NCBI GenBank assembly: GCA_963965975.1
Contig: OZ014412.1
Location: 7,502,708-7,566,707, forward strand
DNA length: 64,000 bases
Origin: Xestospongia bergquistia
Lineage: Eukaryota; Porifera; Demospongiae; Haplosclerida; Petrosiidae
Direction: 5' to 3'
Shown: one piece after another, positions 38,701 to 52,200 of the stretch
How positions within the stretch are numbered: position 1 is the first letter of the stretch
Layout: each line of letters begins with the position of its first letter
Notes under the pieces: model-generated
What the model saw: only the letters and a program-made list of their open reading frames with translations
The model's database searches: none
Told to the model about the DNA's origin: nothing
Translations under genes and position numbers: made by a program

Positions 38701-39910
38701 AAGCAAGACTTCAACCTATTTCATCTCATCATAATGGTAGTAGCATCATATGTAAAAATGTTGACAAGAATGAAAGTCAGAAGAGAAATGTTCTAATATC
38801 TGGTAAGTATATATACACACATAGAGTTTGTATTCAAGATATTATAAAGATATTTCCTCAAGTCCACAAAATGTCATTTTCCTATCACTCAATTCATCAT
38901 CTCTCATATTACACTGGTCAGTACCACTGGAGAATGGACACTGTATAGTTAACTACATTGTTAAAGTGAACAACACTTGGCAACTAGTAACTGCAAATAC
39001 TTCAGTAGTAATAACTGGTCTATCTGTTGGCTCAATATATGAGATTATAGTAACTGGAAGAGACAGTGAAGGACGACAAGGTGTAAACAGTGACTTACTA
39101 ACTGTTATATGGGATGGTAAGTGATACACTAACTCACTAATACGTTATCTGATATATCTAGTACCTCTACCAGTTTTAATGCTAAATGCCACTACTGTTA
39201 CTTTTGACAATTTTCTACATATTCTGGCAGGTATAACACATAATGTTAATATGTGATCATTTTAAATAATGCTATAGTCAAATATCGACACTTCAAGACC
39301 ACCAGTGCAGTACTATATGATATCTAACAATATTGATGAAGGGAGCGTCACTACTATTAATATGACTAATGTCAACTTGTATACAAATTTAACTGGTAGA
39401 TTTGTTATTAATGTGTCTGCTGTAAACATACTGGGAGAAGGTCCAGTCAAAACAATAACAAGTATAATGTAATTATTAATATCAAAAGTTATTTACTACA
39501 ATTTATCTTACTAGTTTCTGTTGGTTGTATTAATATAACTAATGAATATAATGAGAGTAAAGATAACAAATCCTCATCATTACATATTGTGCTAGGTAAA
39601 CATTATGTCTGTTATGTTTATATATTCTTATTGATGATACTGTTAATATAGTATATGTCATTTACATTAAAATATCACATATACAGTTGCAGTTCTGGTC
39701 AGTGTCATACTATCATCAGTTATAACTATCATCATCACATCAATGATATGTTGGTTTAGTCTAAAGAGAAAGAGACTAACCTCACCACAAAAAGAAACTA
39801 CCCCTCCTCCAATATATGATATACCTGACATTGACGCTGCTAATGGTGGCATAAATAGACTGGAACTAAAAGAAAACTATGCTTATGAAGGAGGAAATGA
39901 TTATTACTGA
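35737..39910 (+). CDS. type-2 receptor G: Cys-rich, three Calx-beta, Ig, FN3, single TM
   Basis: Exons: 35737-35782, 35862-36059, 36323-36469, 36512-36733, 36886-37071, 37119-37313, 37362-37535, 37582-37800, 38491-38802, 38850-39116, 39162-39230, 39278-39461, 39515-39595, 39687-39910. Order: signal peptide MTQGVLVALYVLLST/ALAQ; six-Cys module; three Calx-beta domains; one Ig-like domain (CPGDNV..LTC, W, IIC); FN3 (LHWSVP.., YEIIVTGRD); a second FN3 split by a phase-0 intron; stalk; TM (VILSSVITIIITSMICWF); KRKR; tail PPPIYDIPDID and ENYAYEGG. Exon 39162-39230 is 11 nt shorter than its twin in D, which breaks the frame into the next exon, so this allele may end before the TM. The donor after exon 2 is GTTAGT rather than GTGAGT. 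It is the least damaged of the single-pass receptors here. Confidence 0.75.
37801..38490. other. intron of G before the Ig exon
   Basis: The first 540 nt match the introns after exon 8 of F (27779 and 30224). The rest is specific to type-2 genes and leads to the Ig exon. No gene is seen. The switch point is where the type-1 and type-2 architectures diverge. Confidence 0.6.
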
Positions 39911-40824
39911 ATTAACTAGTCTGTGTGTAGTTAATTCTGATTAGTGCACATTAGAATCCTGTAGTATAGTATAGTGTGTTAATTTCCTTATTTGCATATT
40001 CATTAATAATGTTTTATTGCTTTGAATTTTCCAGCTAGTAAACAACCAATTAAATAATTGTTCATAATATAATGTTCCAGTTGTTACTCAATGGTTGCAT
40101 TTCTGTCTGACAAAGCAGTACTATGTACATGTAGTATTATTTCTTGTTAAATGCTATAAATAGTCTATAATTACTTATAATAACAATAACTACCTCATGA
40201 TAACACAAAATAAAAGAAATAATAATGGACTCAAGTTAATACCAGGATACATATATATATTTAGTTAAGTGCTATAAACATGCACTCATTGACAACAATA
40301 ACAATATCACAATGGTTGTCTATTAACTAATTATAAAGTGTTAACATAGTATAAGAATATAATTAATTGTGTAGTATATATACTGATCACAGAAGTGAAG
40401 TAAATTTTTTGAAGAATCAATATCATTATGTAGTATTGTTGCTTATAACATAAGCACACACTTCATTTAATTTTCATGTAAAAGTAGCATGCACTTATTT
40501 ATGACATGTACATGTAATGACTTTATGTTTATATAATTATACACTAAGTAATGGATCAATCAACATGACTAATTGCAACTGGAACTGTCTCTGATATGAC
40601 ATGATATCAGAAATAACAACATTGTCATTAATGTAATAATGTGTTTGGTTATAGCACAATTAATGAACACATACATAATACAATAATGACTAACAGAACA
40701 AGTTTATATAAAATCTAATTATCATCCACTTTGTTTGTTTGTCTGTTAGATGTTTATAACTAGACAGATGTTCTAGTGTAGATAAGCAGATGGTCTGGTA
40801 AAGAAAAGCATTGCAAAATTACAG
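39911..40824. other. region downstream of G, partly a copy of the gene H upstream region
   Basis: 39911-40250 is 3'-UTR-like and is repeated at 41049-41340. The part from about 40560 repeats the upstream DNA of gene H (41350-41600), including agatgttctagtgtagataa and cagatggtctggtaaagaaa. No gene is seen. Confidence 0.65.
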
Positions 40825-41048
40825 TTGGAGTTCTGGTCAGTTCCATACTATCATCAGTTATAACTATCATCATCACATCAGTGATATGTTGGTTTAGTAT
40901 AAAGAGAAAGAAACTAACCTCACCACAAAAAGAAACTACCCCTCCTCCAATATATGATATTCCTGACATTGACGCTGCTAATGGTGGCATAAATAGACTG
41001 GAACTAAAAGAAAACTGTGCTTATGAAGGAGGAAATTATTATTACTAG
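40825..41048 (+). CDS. orphan TM + cytoplasmic tail exon, type 2
   Basis: An intact phase-1 terminal exon of 224 nt, the same length as the last exon of G (39687-39910). It has a TTACAG acceptor, a TM helix, KRKK, PPPIYDIPDID, ENCAYEGG and a TAG stop. It could be an alternative last exon of gene G, giving a slightly different tail (first tyrosine of ENYAYEGG changed to Cys). Its upstream DNA resembles the start region of gene H, so it could equally be what is left of a receptor whose body was deleted between promoter and TM exon. Confidence 0.6.
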
Positions 41049-41667
41049 TCTGTGTGTAGTTAATTCTGATTAGTGCACATTAGAATCCTACGTGTGTAGT
41101 GTGTTAATTTCCTGATTTGCAATTCATTAATAATGTTTTATTGCTTTGAATTTTCCAGCTAGTAAACAACCAATTCAATAATTGTTCATAATATAATGTT
41201 CCAGTTGTTACTCAATGGTTGCATTTCTGTCTGACAAAGCAGTACTATGTACATGTAGTAGTATTTCTTATTAATTTTTATAAAAAGTCTATAATTACTT
41301 ATAATAACAATAACTACCTTGTGATAACACAAAATAAAAGAAATAATAATTGACTAACTGGAACTGGAACTGTCTCTGATATGACATGATATCAGAAATA
41401 ACAACATCATTAATGTAATAATATGTTTGGTCACAACAAAAATTAATGAACATATACATAATGTAATAATGACTAATAGTACTAGTTTATATAAAATCTA
41501 TTTATCAGTGGTCTTGTTTGCTTTTCTGTTAGATGTTTACTTTAAATATAACTAGACAGATGTTCTAGTGTAGAAAAGCAGATGGTCTGGTAAAGAAAAG
41601 CAGTGGGCTCAGACTAAAAGACCACAGAATTACTTTATTGTTGTGACATTTCTATTGGCTTATCAAA
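41049..41667. other. intergenic upstream of gene H
   Basis: The 3'-UTR-like part duplicates 39911-40250, and the promoter-side part duplicates 40560-40815. No gene is seen. Confidence 0.65.
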
Positions 41668-44600
41668 ATGATTAACACTGCTTTGATGTTGTTCGTTCTT
41701 TTACAAACTAAAAGTGTGCAGCAAAATAATTACCTAATAGTGATCTGCAATTGATTTTTTCTTTAGCACTAGCTCAGATACCAGCTGTATCAATATTCAA
41801 TGAAGATGATATGATACAATGTTTCAATGATATTACATCATGTAATGCTAACAGTAATGTAATGATGATAACTGCTGGACAATGTTGTAATTTAACTGGA
41901 GGATCTTCCAGACATGTGAGAGTTGTTTTTCAGGGTAATCAAACTTTTTGTAGCAGTTGTTTTGGTAAGTTGATGTTATCAGTGATGCAAGTAAATGAAT
42001 GTAAAAGTTCTGATTTCATTAATTCTTTAATTATCAATAACTTACTTACATTATTTTATATACTTTTGTTCATTGTAACTTCTTATACTTGAAGCTCATA
42101 TAAAAAAATAGAACAGACGTAATCATATGTTTCAAAGACTAGTCAAAACTATTTATATAAAATCAAAAAAAAATGTATTAATCGTTTAATTATATAGCTG
42201 TTACATTCAGTCAAAGGTCATACATGTTTGGACCAGATAAAAGTGGAGAAACTGTCCCTTTTCCAATTACTGTTTCCTATTTCTCTGGTACTGGTAGCTA
42301 CAATGTCAGGCTCATGGTTAACAACGATCCTGCTCTCTCTGAATTAGCGAGTGAGTTTTCTTTCTTGATTTTTACGTATCAAAATTTGTTCAGATAGTGG
42401 ACTTTTTATTTACAGATTTTCCTCTGCTGTTCTTCAGCTCACATCTACCATATTAACACAAAACTTTACTATGACATTAGCATCTGGAAATGAGATTGCT
42501 CTTGAAGATGAACTGAGTTTTGATATTGGGCTTTCCGTTTGCTACTCCTCCTTTAATGATTTAACAGTTATTGTATTGAGTTCAACTCATATTGTAATAG
42601 AGGATTTAGATGGTGAGCCAATTAATTTAAAGATATCTAGCTCTATTATGTCTCATCTGTAGTTATCACTATAAAATTTGAAAAAGAATGGATTGAAGCT
42701 CAAGAGTTTTCTGGGACTGTGTCTGTTGTAATTAATTGTGATACTATTTCATTTGCTGCAACATTTAATGTGACTATAACTACAAGAGAGTATAGTAGAG
42801 ATCCTTCAACTTTGACTCAAGATCAATCAATAGCAATACCTAATATTGGTATGACAATAATATTATGAATCAGTGATAATTCTAACTGTTACTAGATTAT
42901 ATTGATGGTGAGACAGTTACAAAGACATTTACAGCTGAAAGTACAGATACTGAAAGAACATTTGAATTTACAATCATAAATGATACAACTGTTGAATTGG
43001 ATGAACTCTTTGATCTTGTTATGATTGTTAGTGATCCTAGAGTAAATATAGAAAGAAGCGATGGTTATGCTGTAATCTTTGATGATGATAGTATGGCTAT
43101 ATATTATATTGTGTGTATACTATATCTTGTTGCACTATAGAATTTAGTATTGGTTTTAACCAAACAGAGTACACAATACATGAAGGTGAAAATATAACAT
43201 TGACAGTGGAAGAAAAGCAAGGATTTGTAGGTGGTCGAAATGTTAGTGGAGTGCCTATAGATCGTCTAACTAGATCTTTCATAATATTTTTTGATATAGA
43301 CAGCTCAGCTGATGAAAGTTAGTATAATTTCTAGAAAAAAAATCTCATATTATCACTATAGATGTTGACTTTACAATCAACAAAACCATTCCTCGATTCG
43401 CATACTCTTTTAATAACACTATTAACAAAATTTCTGTACCGTTTCATAGTCTTAGTGATAGTGTTCTTGAGAGATGTGAAATAGCTGTCTTAGAAATAAG
43501 ACTTTTTCAAACTGACCGTTTTGTTCAAATTCACAATAATATGGTCCAACATGTAACTATCACAATTTTGGATAACACTGGTAAGATTTGCATTACATAT
43601 GAATATTAAATATTAAGTGGTGAAAATCTCATGGTTGAGAATGATACCTATGTGTAATTAAATGATTACTAAAATAATCAAAACTAGCACACACAAATCC
43701 TTGTTACTATAACCTGTATATGTATTTTATATATAAAATATATGTCTATCTATAGTGGCCACAGTGAAGTTGTCTACTAATAAATATAATATATCAGAGT
43801 CAGTTGGATTATTTCCAGGAGTAATGGTGTGTGCAGACTTAATTAATGCAACTCTGGGATCAGGCCAAGAATTACAAGTTAATTTTCTTCTTAATAATGG
43901 CTCAGCATTGTGGAATCGTAAGAGTTGGACAATTTACTTTAATGTTTATTGAGATGATATTTTTTGTAGAGGATTATTTTCTAAGTATTTTTGATTCTCA
44001 TTTTTTTTTTTGGACCCAATACACGACGAGCATGTATTACTATCAGAATTACAAATGACAACATCAAAGAACCTTTACTTGAGTTCTTTAATATAACATT
44101 ACTACCTTATGATCCAGTTACTAGTCCTACTCCAGGTTATACAGGACTAACTGTAGATACAACACCTTCAAGTATGTGTATAGAAGATGATGATCGTAAG
44201 TTGATTTGATCAATTTGTCAGCTATTTTTTAATTCTATCAAGCAGAAGCTGAGGTTAGATTTGAGCTATCAAATGTCACATTCTCTGAAGCTGATGGTGA
44301 TCAATATATTTATGTTATATTAGACGGAGGACAAATATCAAACAATCAAACTGTAGAAGTCTATGATATTAGAACAAGTAATCACATACTGCAACAACAT
44401 ATTAGTTTTATGTTTGAGCTGAGTAACTGATCTTGATGTTTTTTTTCTTTTCCAGACAAAACTTTTGGGATTGTTACATTTGTTGGTGGTGTTCAACCTC
44501 CTCAAAGAGAACCTGTTGTCTTCCCTATTGTTAATAACAATATTGGTATGGAGTTTGACAGATTCATACAACTTGGTTTAAGAAATTATGGTCAACTACA

Positions 44601-44851
44601 AGAAGGAACTCCATTTACTATGAATGTAACAATTGTGGATGATGATGGTAAATAAAAACTAGATTATACAGCCTTTCTAAAAAACAATGAATTATTAAAA
44701 CTTGCAATTCTCTAATATTTCTGTTTATATTTATGTTTATATTTTGGTCAGTCACTATACTGTTACGACGAGGACCATAGTGTAGTATCAGATATTAATG
44801 TTGTATTATCTAATGAAATTGCTAATGAATTTACTGTAACTGTATCTGGAG
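41668..44851 (+). pseudogene. Calx-beta receptor gene H, 3' truncated
   Basis: Exons: 41668-41713 (MINTALMLFVLLQT), 41767-41964 (six-Cys module), 42198-42350, 42394-42612, 42663-42848, 42896-43090, 43141-43317, 43362-43580, 43756-43917, 43970-44195, 44246-44377, 44456-44647, and a decayed exon from about 44745 to 44851. This gives a signal peptide, Cys-rich module and five Calx-beta domains. Exon 43970-44195 is 226 nt instead of a multiple of three; the shift lies at an 11-T run near 44001-44011, so a sequencing error is possible. The acceptor and first codons of the last Calx-beta half are lost and no stalk, TM or GPCR exons follow in order. A GPS-like relic at 46917 suggests that H once had an adhesion-GPCR end like gene I. 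Confidence 0.7.
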
Positions 44852-46916
44852 GTACACATTTACATTATACAACATAGGTGTCTGAGGAAACATTAGTTAT
44901 TAGATATTAGCATTTGAAGAATTTGTCTTTTAATAAGAGCACATCAATTCTTTTGTGTGACAGTCTCTGGGTTCAAATATTTTTAAATTTATTAAATAAT
45001 TTGTTTCTTCTTACTTTTTAGTATGAAATGTACTATTGAATGAAGGAGAAGGTTATAACTTATATATATTGCTTTTTTAATAGTTGTCAGTAGTAAATAT
45101 ATAGACTTGTTTGTATACTCAAGTTCAACAACTATGAGGTTATTATCATGTTTTGAACACAAGTTTATTTTTTTCAGTCTAATGTACTTAAATGAGTTTT
45201 TGAAAATATGTGTATTGTCTTAATATCATACAAAACTATTATTAAGAGCAATTTACTTTAACTATTATAACAGGCTGTTCAATTGAAAGAAAATGGAATC
45301 TTACACTACTAGTCATTATACATTACTTTGATGCACAATCTTAGTGACTAGCCTAATATTGTATGCATGTACTATTGACCATTATCGTCTATGGGGCCAG
45401 ATATATCATATAATGATAGAAACAAACAACACAATATCAAAACAACAGATTAAAAACACATATATTTAAATATTAATAAAACAATCACTAACAAAATTAA
45501 TGGAATAATGATACCAATATAATTTAAGATACATGACTGCTTTGTAAATAAGCTTCCAGAATGCCCTTGCATTCATCAATATTTACAAACATTGTAATGT
45601 TATGACACTAAATAGAACTAAGCTACTCTGTTGAACACATTGTCTGAGAGCAATGTGTACTTTCTTAAATGCATACATGAAGGGAAACGGTCACAACATA
45701 TTTTTCAGTAATAAGATATGCATCATGACACTTGTCAATTTTTCATTAATAATATGTAGACAATGTCATCACTTATATAATACCTCAAGGTTATTATTTA
45801 AAATATACACTCCACATGTTTGTCTTGCTGAGTGCTTCTATCATTAGACAAATGATATAGACTGTATCAAGTGAACTGTGCACTTCCTTATCTTCCTCCT
45901 TTATGATCCTTTTAATCAACATGTTTCTTCATATCTCAGTCTACAGGCTTCTTTTCTCACTCCTCTTAATTGCTCCATCTTTCCATTTAAAACTCAAGAT
46001 ATGACATTACTCTCATGACACTTGCTATCTTAAAAACTCTCAATCAAAATTAAGGACATATGAATTAATAGAGTATGTAAGATCATAATTATACCATGTG
46101 ATGTGCACATCCTATGTGTGTTATGGCTTTCATATTTAAAGAAAATATATTACAAATTATTTCATAGTTCTTTCCCCCAGCTTGGTTGAATTCTATGATC
46201 TCTTAAACTGGAATTTGTTCACTCAATTCTTTCTAGTTACTTTTCTCACTATCTTTCTTGTTTTATAGTTAGTCAATAACATATTCCATCATGATGTACA
46301 TACATTATCTGTTATAACACTAATTAGAACTCCAATTGCAATTGTGTCTGATATGACAGTGTCAACAAATGGTATTGACAATAAACATCTTAAGTGATTT
46401 TTGATTATGTTAGTAATGGAAGAGTGCATTGTTTTTTTTTATAATACCACTGCAATATCTTAATTCTCATAGTTAGCCCAGTAGTGGAGTATATCAAGTA
46501 TTAAAATTCGCATGCAGCTTGAAATAAAGGGATAATTAAAGTTAGTTATTAGTAGACATTATGTCAATATCATTAGATCTACTTATGTGTGAACAATATA
46601 TAATAATATCCATTTTTAGGAGAAATGAACTTTTCTTAACTCTAGACAATTTGACATTTTGATCAACTAGTACAAATCAACAACAGATATTACTTTACCA
46701 AGCAATTTGCTAAAAACCAGTTCAAAATATTAATGATAACTCTATAGAATCACTCATTTAGTCATTTTATTGACTCACTTTCTTAAGGGAAAATAATAAT
46801 TATATAGAGGTTGGTAGTAAGTTGACTGGATTCTCTAATAGGTCACACTTTCATGGTCAATCCAGTGAATTGAAGATTGAGTTTTCATGAACAGTTTCTA
46901 CTATAGAATTAAATGA
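44852..46916. other. gap after gene H, no gene seen
   Basis: AT-rich DNA with short open frames only. No Calx-beta, Ig or TM exon was recognised on either strand. It occupies the place where the rest of H would be expected. Confidence 0.5.
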
Positions 46917-46952
46917 ACCATTTCCACAATTCTGGAATCAATCTTTAGATAT
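46917..46952 (+). pseudogene. relic of a GPS exon from an adhesion GPCR
   Basis: The sequence aattctggaatcaatctttaga, with its CTATAG acceptor and the start aattaaatg, matches the GPS exon of gene I (56864-56915: FWNQSLD). The codons for PQCS before it are partly deleted, removing the GPS Cys. There is no neighbouring 7TM exon. Confidence 0.65.
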
Positions 46953-47389
46953 GACAGTACAAACTCAAATAATTACGATCATGTTGTTTTTTAAAAAATA
47001 TTTGTATGATTTATGATGCATACACCAGGAACCCTTCTGTTGCTTTCGACAGTGAAACTTCTTGTTTGTACAAACTCATGACAACCAGCACTTACATATT
47101 GTTTATTTTGAAGTAATTGTTTATTAATCTATATACCGGAACGCTAGCGTTGTTTTAAATAATGGACCTTCTTTGCCAATACAAACTCAATAATTATTTC
47201 AACTACTTTGACCATAAGAAGTAAACTTAAATACACAGCTTAATGATGGTGATGTTAAGTGCTGTAAACAATACTGGCACTATTATGTATATACACTGTT
47301 CAGTTAAATAAAAGGATCGCACTCAGCAGTTTGAATCAGTTTCTCGTACAATACTACATCTGGAGAAGATTCTCTGATGTCTTGTAAAT
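46953..47389. other. upstream region of gene I
   Basis: No gene is seen. It does not carry the leader block shared by genes B, E, F and J, so the GPCR gene may be controlled differently. Confidence 0.45.
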
Positions 47390-49252
47390 ATGGCTAGTAC
47401 TGCAATGCTTTTGTTCTTTATTTTTTTGTTTGCTAAAGGTTTGTAGATAACGTATTTCTTATAGCTCGCCAAGAATAAATTAATGACGTTTAATATCTTA
47501 ACAGCATGTTATACCCTGTACAATTACTTTTACGTTTCTAGCGATACTAGCACTGACTGTATCAACACTCAATGAAGATGATATGGTACAATGTTTCAAT
47601 GATGATACATCATGTAATACCAACAGCAATGTAATGATGATAACTGCTGGACAATGTTGTAATTCAACTGGAGGATCTTCAAGACATGTGAGAGTTGTTT
47701 TTGGTAATCAACGTTATTGCTGCAGTTGTTTTGGTGAGTTAATTATTATAATAAATATTAAACTAAGAATCCATTGACTAAAATTATATTGGTTTATTTT
47801 TTGTGTGTATGTATACAGCTATTACATTCAGTCAAAGATCATATTCCTTTGGACCTGAAAACAGAGGAGAAATTGTCCCTTTTCCAATAACTGTTTCCTA
47901 TTTCTCTGGTACTGGTAACTATGATGTTAGACTCAGGGTTAGCAATAATCCAGATCCATTACTAAGTGAGTTCTTGTTGCAATAAATGTCATAATTGATT
48001 TTGTAGATGGTAGACGTTTTATCAGACGTTTTTCTACAAGTGATTTTCAGTATACACCAACAACTACATCACAGAACTTCTCTATGACATTAGCTACTAG
48101 TGGAAACAATATTGCTCTTGAAGATGCACTACATTTTACTCTTGAGTTATCTGTTACTTCTTCCTATTTCAGTCATTATACAGTTATTGTATTGAGTTCA
48201 GCTAATGTTATAATAGATGATTTAGATGGTGAGTAAATCTGATATAATCATTATAATGTTTGTAGATATATATCTATGCAAAATTTGTGAAAATAATTAC
48301 TGATGATGTTCTTTCATAGTTTTAAGGATATGGACATCATACCATTACCGCCAGCCTATAAATACTCAAGAATCCAAAAATGTGAATGGGAAAATTTTTA
48401 TTAGTCACTATAACCTTGAAGGATTTGCTGCCAAATTTAATGTCACTATAACGGCAAGTACTGGATCTGATATTGGTATAGATCGAGCAATTGCAACACC
48501 TAATGTTGGTATGGTATTACACAATCCAGACTACTGATAGGTTTTTTATATTAGATTTCATTGATGGTGAGATAGTGACAAAGACATTTACAAACTTTAG
48601 CACTGATACTGAACAAACATTTCAATTCACAATAATAAATGATGAAATTGTTGAACTTAAAGAACATTTTGGTCTCATTATTACTGCTAGTGATCCTCGG
48701 GTTATTATAATGGAACCACTGTTATTGTTCAGTATTAATGATGATGAAAGTACGTGTTATATGGCTTAAATGTTACCATATATCTCTCCCTCAGAATTTA
48801 GTATAGGATTTACAAGTACAAGCTATATAATTAATGAAGGCAAGAGTATAACACTAATAATGGAAGAGAAAACAGGGTACATGGGAGGTGTGGTGAATGG
48901 TGGAGTACCTGAACAACAACTTGGTGGAGCATATCTAGTGATTATTCAATTTGAAGGCATGGCTGAAAAAAGTTAGTAAATAAATCTTAAAAATGGGCTC
49001 ACGTATATATTACCAAATTAAGATGTCGATTATTTACTCAATAAAACTCTGCCTAATTTCACATATACTCCCAACAAGACTATCAACAATATCCCAATAC
49101 CAGTTCAATTTGTCAATGATGACATTCTTGAGGGACCAGAAGAGCTTATAATTGAAATACGACTCCATGACAATGCCAAATTTATTCAAACTGATCATTT
49201 TAGTGCTCGTGTCTTTATTACCATTCTGGATAAGACTGGTAAACTAAACTAA

Positions 49253-49289
<37 letters not shown>

Positions 49290-52200
49290 ATGTATGTGTG
49301 TATGTATTTGTGTATGTATGTATATATATACACATACATTTTATTATGCTATAATTAGGAGTTATTATATAATGAGAAACTCAGCAAATAGTAGTGTGGT
49401 TACTGTTTTAATAAGCTGTACAAAATGTGTATGTTTATCTAAAAGAATTAATAACCTGGTATTGAATGTAAGTTGTATGCAAACATTTGATATCAAATTT
49501 TCAATGATGCTCAACATTTAACAGACCTTATAGCCTTTGTACAGTACACTATTGCTCCAATCATAATAATGACCAAACATTCATACTAATTTTCTTAAAG
49601 TTGCTAGGGCTAAGTTATCTCAGAATATATACAATACTTATGAGTCCACTGAAGTAGTAGAGGTCTGTGTTGACTTGATTAACGCAATTTCAGTGTCCAG
49701 TACAAAATGTTTACAGATAAATTTTGTTTTAAAAGATGGATCAGCAAAAGTAACAGGTGCTAAAGTCAATATTTCAATATTTTTAAATATTAGACTCTTT
49801 TTATAGATGACTATTTTTTGCTTCCTTTTGTTCTTCACACTTTCAATTTTGATTCTAACAACAGATCTTGTCTTAATATTACTATTTCAAATGACAACAT
49901 TAAAGAAGATTTATTTGAATCTTTAACTATAAATTTACTGCCTTATTATTCTCTAAATAGTTCAACTCTAGGATTTTCAGGACTGACAGTAGACACAGCA
50001 TCTTCAAGAATTTACATAGAAGATGATGATCGTAAGTGATTTTATCAATTTATTATCCTTATATTTTATTCTCTTAATCTTAAACAGAAGGAGTAGTGAA
50101 ATTTGAACTAGCAAGTATTATTTTCACAGAAAGTGGTGATCAAAACATCTACATCATACTAGATAGATCACAATCGCCCAAAAATCATAGTGTGGAAGTC
50201 TACAATATTAATACAAGTAATTAATAGTATATACATAATCAGCCTTATTTCAATGAAGTAAATCTTTAATTGGTAATTCAATTCTCTATATTTCAGATGA
50301 AACTGTAGGCATTGTTACATTTGTTGGTGGAGTTCAACCTCCTCAGAGACAGTTTGTTCTTTTCCCCATTGTCAATAACAATATAGCTCTAGAACCAGAC
50401 AAATTGACACAACTTGGTTTGAGAAATTATGGTGAACTACAAGAAGGAACCCCATCCATCATGAATATAACAGTTGTGGAGGATGATGGTAAATGAAAAT
50501 AAAGAAAATATAAAGTTCTTGCTGGTAATGTTTTGTTTTAGCTGTTACAGTACATTTTGGTCAGAGCACATATACTTACAACGAGAGCCATGGAATAGTA
50601 TTGAATATCACAATTGGATTAAGTACTGCAATAGCTCAAAGTCTGACAGTGATTGTGTCTGGAGGTTATTTGAATTTATTATAGTAATTTTAAACATAAT
50701 ACTCACTTCAGGACCTGATAACCAGCCTTCAACAGTTGAAAAATCTGGTGTCAATGTAAATCAAACAGTCATATTTACAGCACATGGAGAACAGTCTCAA
50801 AGACTACCTAGTTTTATTATCATCAATGATACTGTTGCTCTGGAGACTATTGAACAATACAATCTTTCTTTAAGCAACCCTTCTATAACAAATGGTGTAA
50901 TATTGGGCTCGGATACAACAATACACATTATGGATGATGACAGTATGTTGTAATCAGTATTCCATATTTAATTTTTTCCTACAGTACTTAGAATTAACTT
51001 TGATCCAGAAGTATCCTTCTATATGGAAGGACAATTAGATACTCTGAGAGTTATAATGAATTACGTCATTGGTCAAGATTTTAGTGTCGATGTCAATGGA
51101 TGTAAGTCACATGATCTTGATTCTTGTTATATATAAAGTTAGCTTCAGGATCACAACTGAGGGTTAAGAACAATGGTCCCACTATAAATCAAAGAGTGAT
51201 ATTTACTGCTCGTGGGTCACGAACTGTCCAAATTTCATTGAATATTGGAGATGATCTAGTGGCTAGAGAAGATTTTGAAAGCTATCAAGTTGCATTATCA
51301 AATCCCAGTGATGCTATGGTCATTCTGGGAGCATCAGCTACCATCAACATTAGTGACAATGATTGTAAGCGTCTTTTCACAAAATATCTGTCTTGAAAAC
51401 AACTTTTTACAGCTGCCAATATTACTTTTGAAAAGCCTCAATATGTTTTTCTCGAGAATGTAGGACTTACAATGGTTGTAACAGTCATCTTGGACAACGA
51501 AATTGCTGAAGAGTTTTCTGCAAATGTTGTTGGAAGTGAGTCTTCTTTTGTGCAAACTTTGTTTCATTTATACACAGATCCCGGTAAACTACCTCCCACA
51601 ATTGTTAATTCAGGCAGTATTGTTGACTATAACATAACATTTCTAGCATTTGATAATAGTATTGTAAGTTATATTATCTATACTGTTAGGTTATACATAT
51701 CTTACATTCATAGGATAATCTAAGGAAAATAATACCTGTACAAATTGTCAATGATTCAACTTCTGGAGAGCCTAATCAAATGTATGATCTAGCATTAACT
51801 GAAGTACCTACAGGACTGGGAACCAAACAAGTTAACAAATATCCCTATGAAAAGACAACAATAGTGATTATTGATGATGATAGTGAGCACTATAGTGACA
51901 GTTTAAAATGTTGAGTACATTTCATTTATAGTTGCTCGTGTTTTCTTTGACTCAGCTGAGACCACAACACTAGAGTCTAATCAAGGTGCTTATATCACTG
52001 TGGTTCTCACTCTCACTGGTAGTATGTCTCACAATGTTTCAGTAGATGTAGTTGATGACAATGGTAAGTTATTGAATAGTAGTTATAATGTGTTTGTTGA
52101 CATTATATTATCTGTATGTGATCATTGCTAAGGCTGCTAACAAGAGTAGACTTAATATTTTATATTTTTATTTAGGTGAACTTGTAAGAACATTTATATT

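Noticed and set aside
45653..45847. 64-codon plus-strand frame in the gap after gene H
   Set aside because: No signal peptide, domain pattern or exon context; length is expected by chance in this gap.
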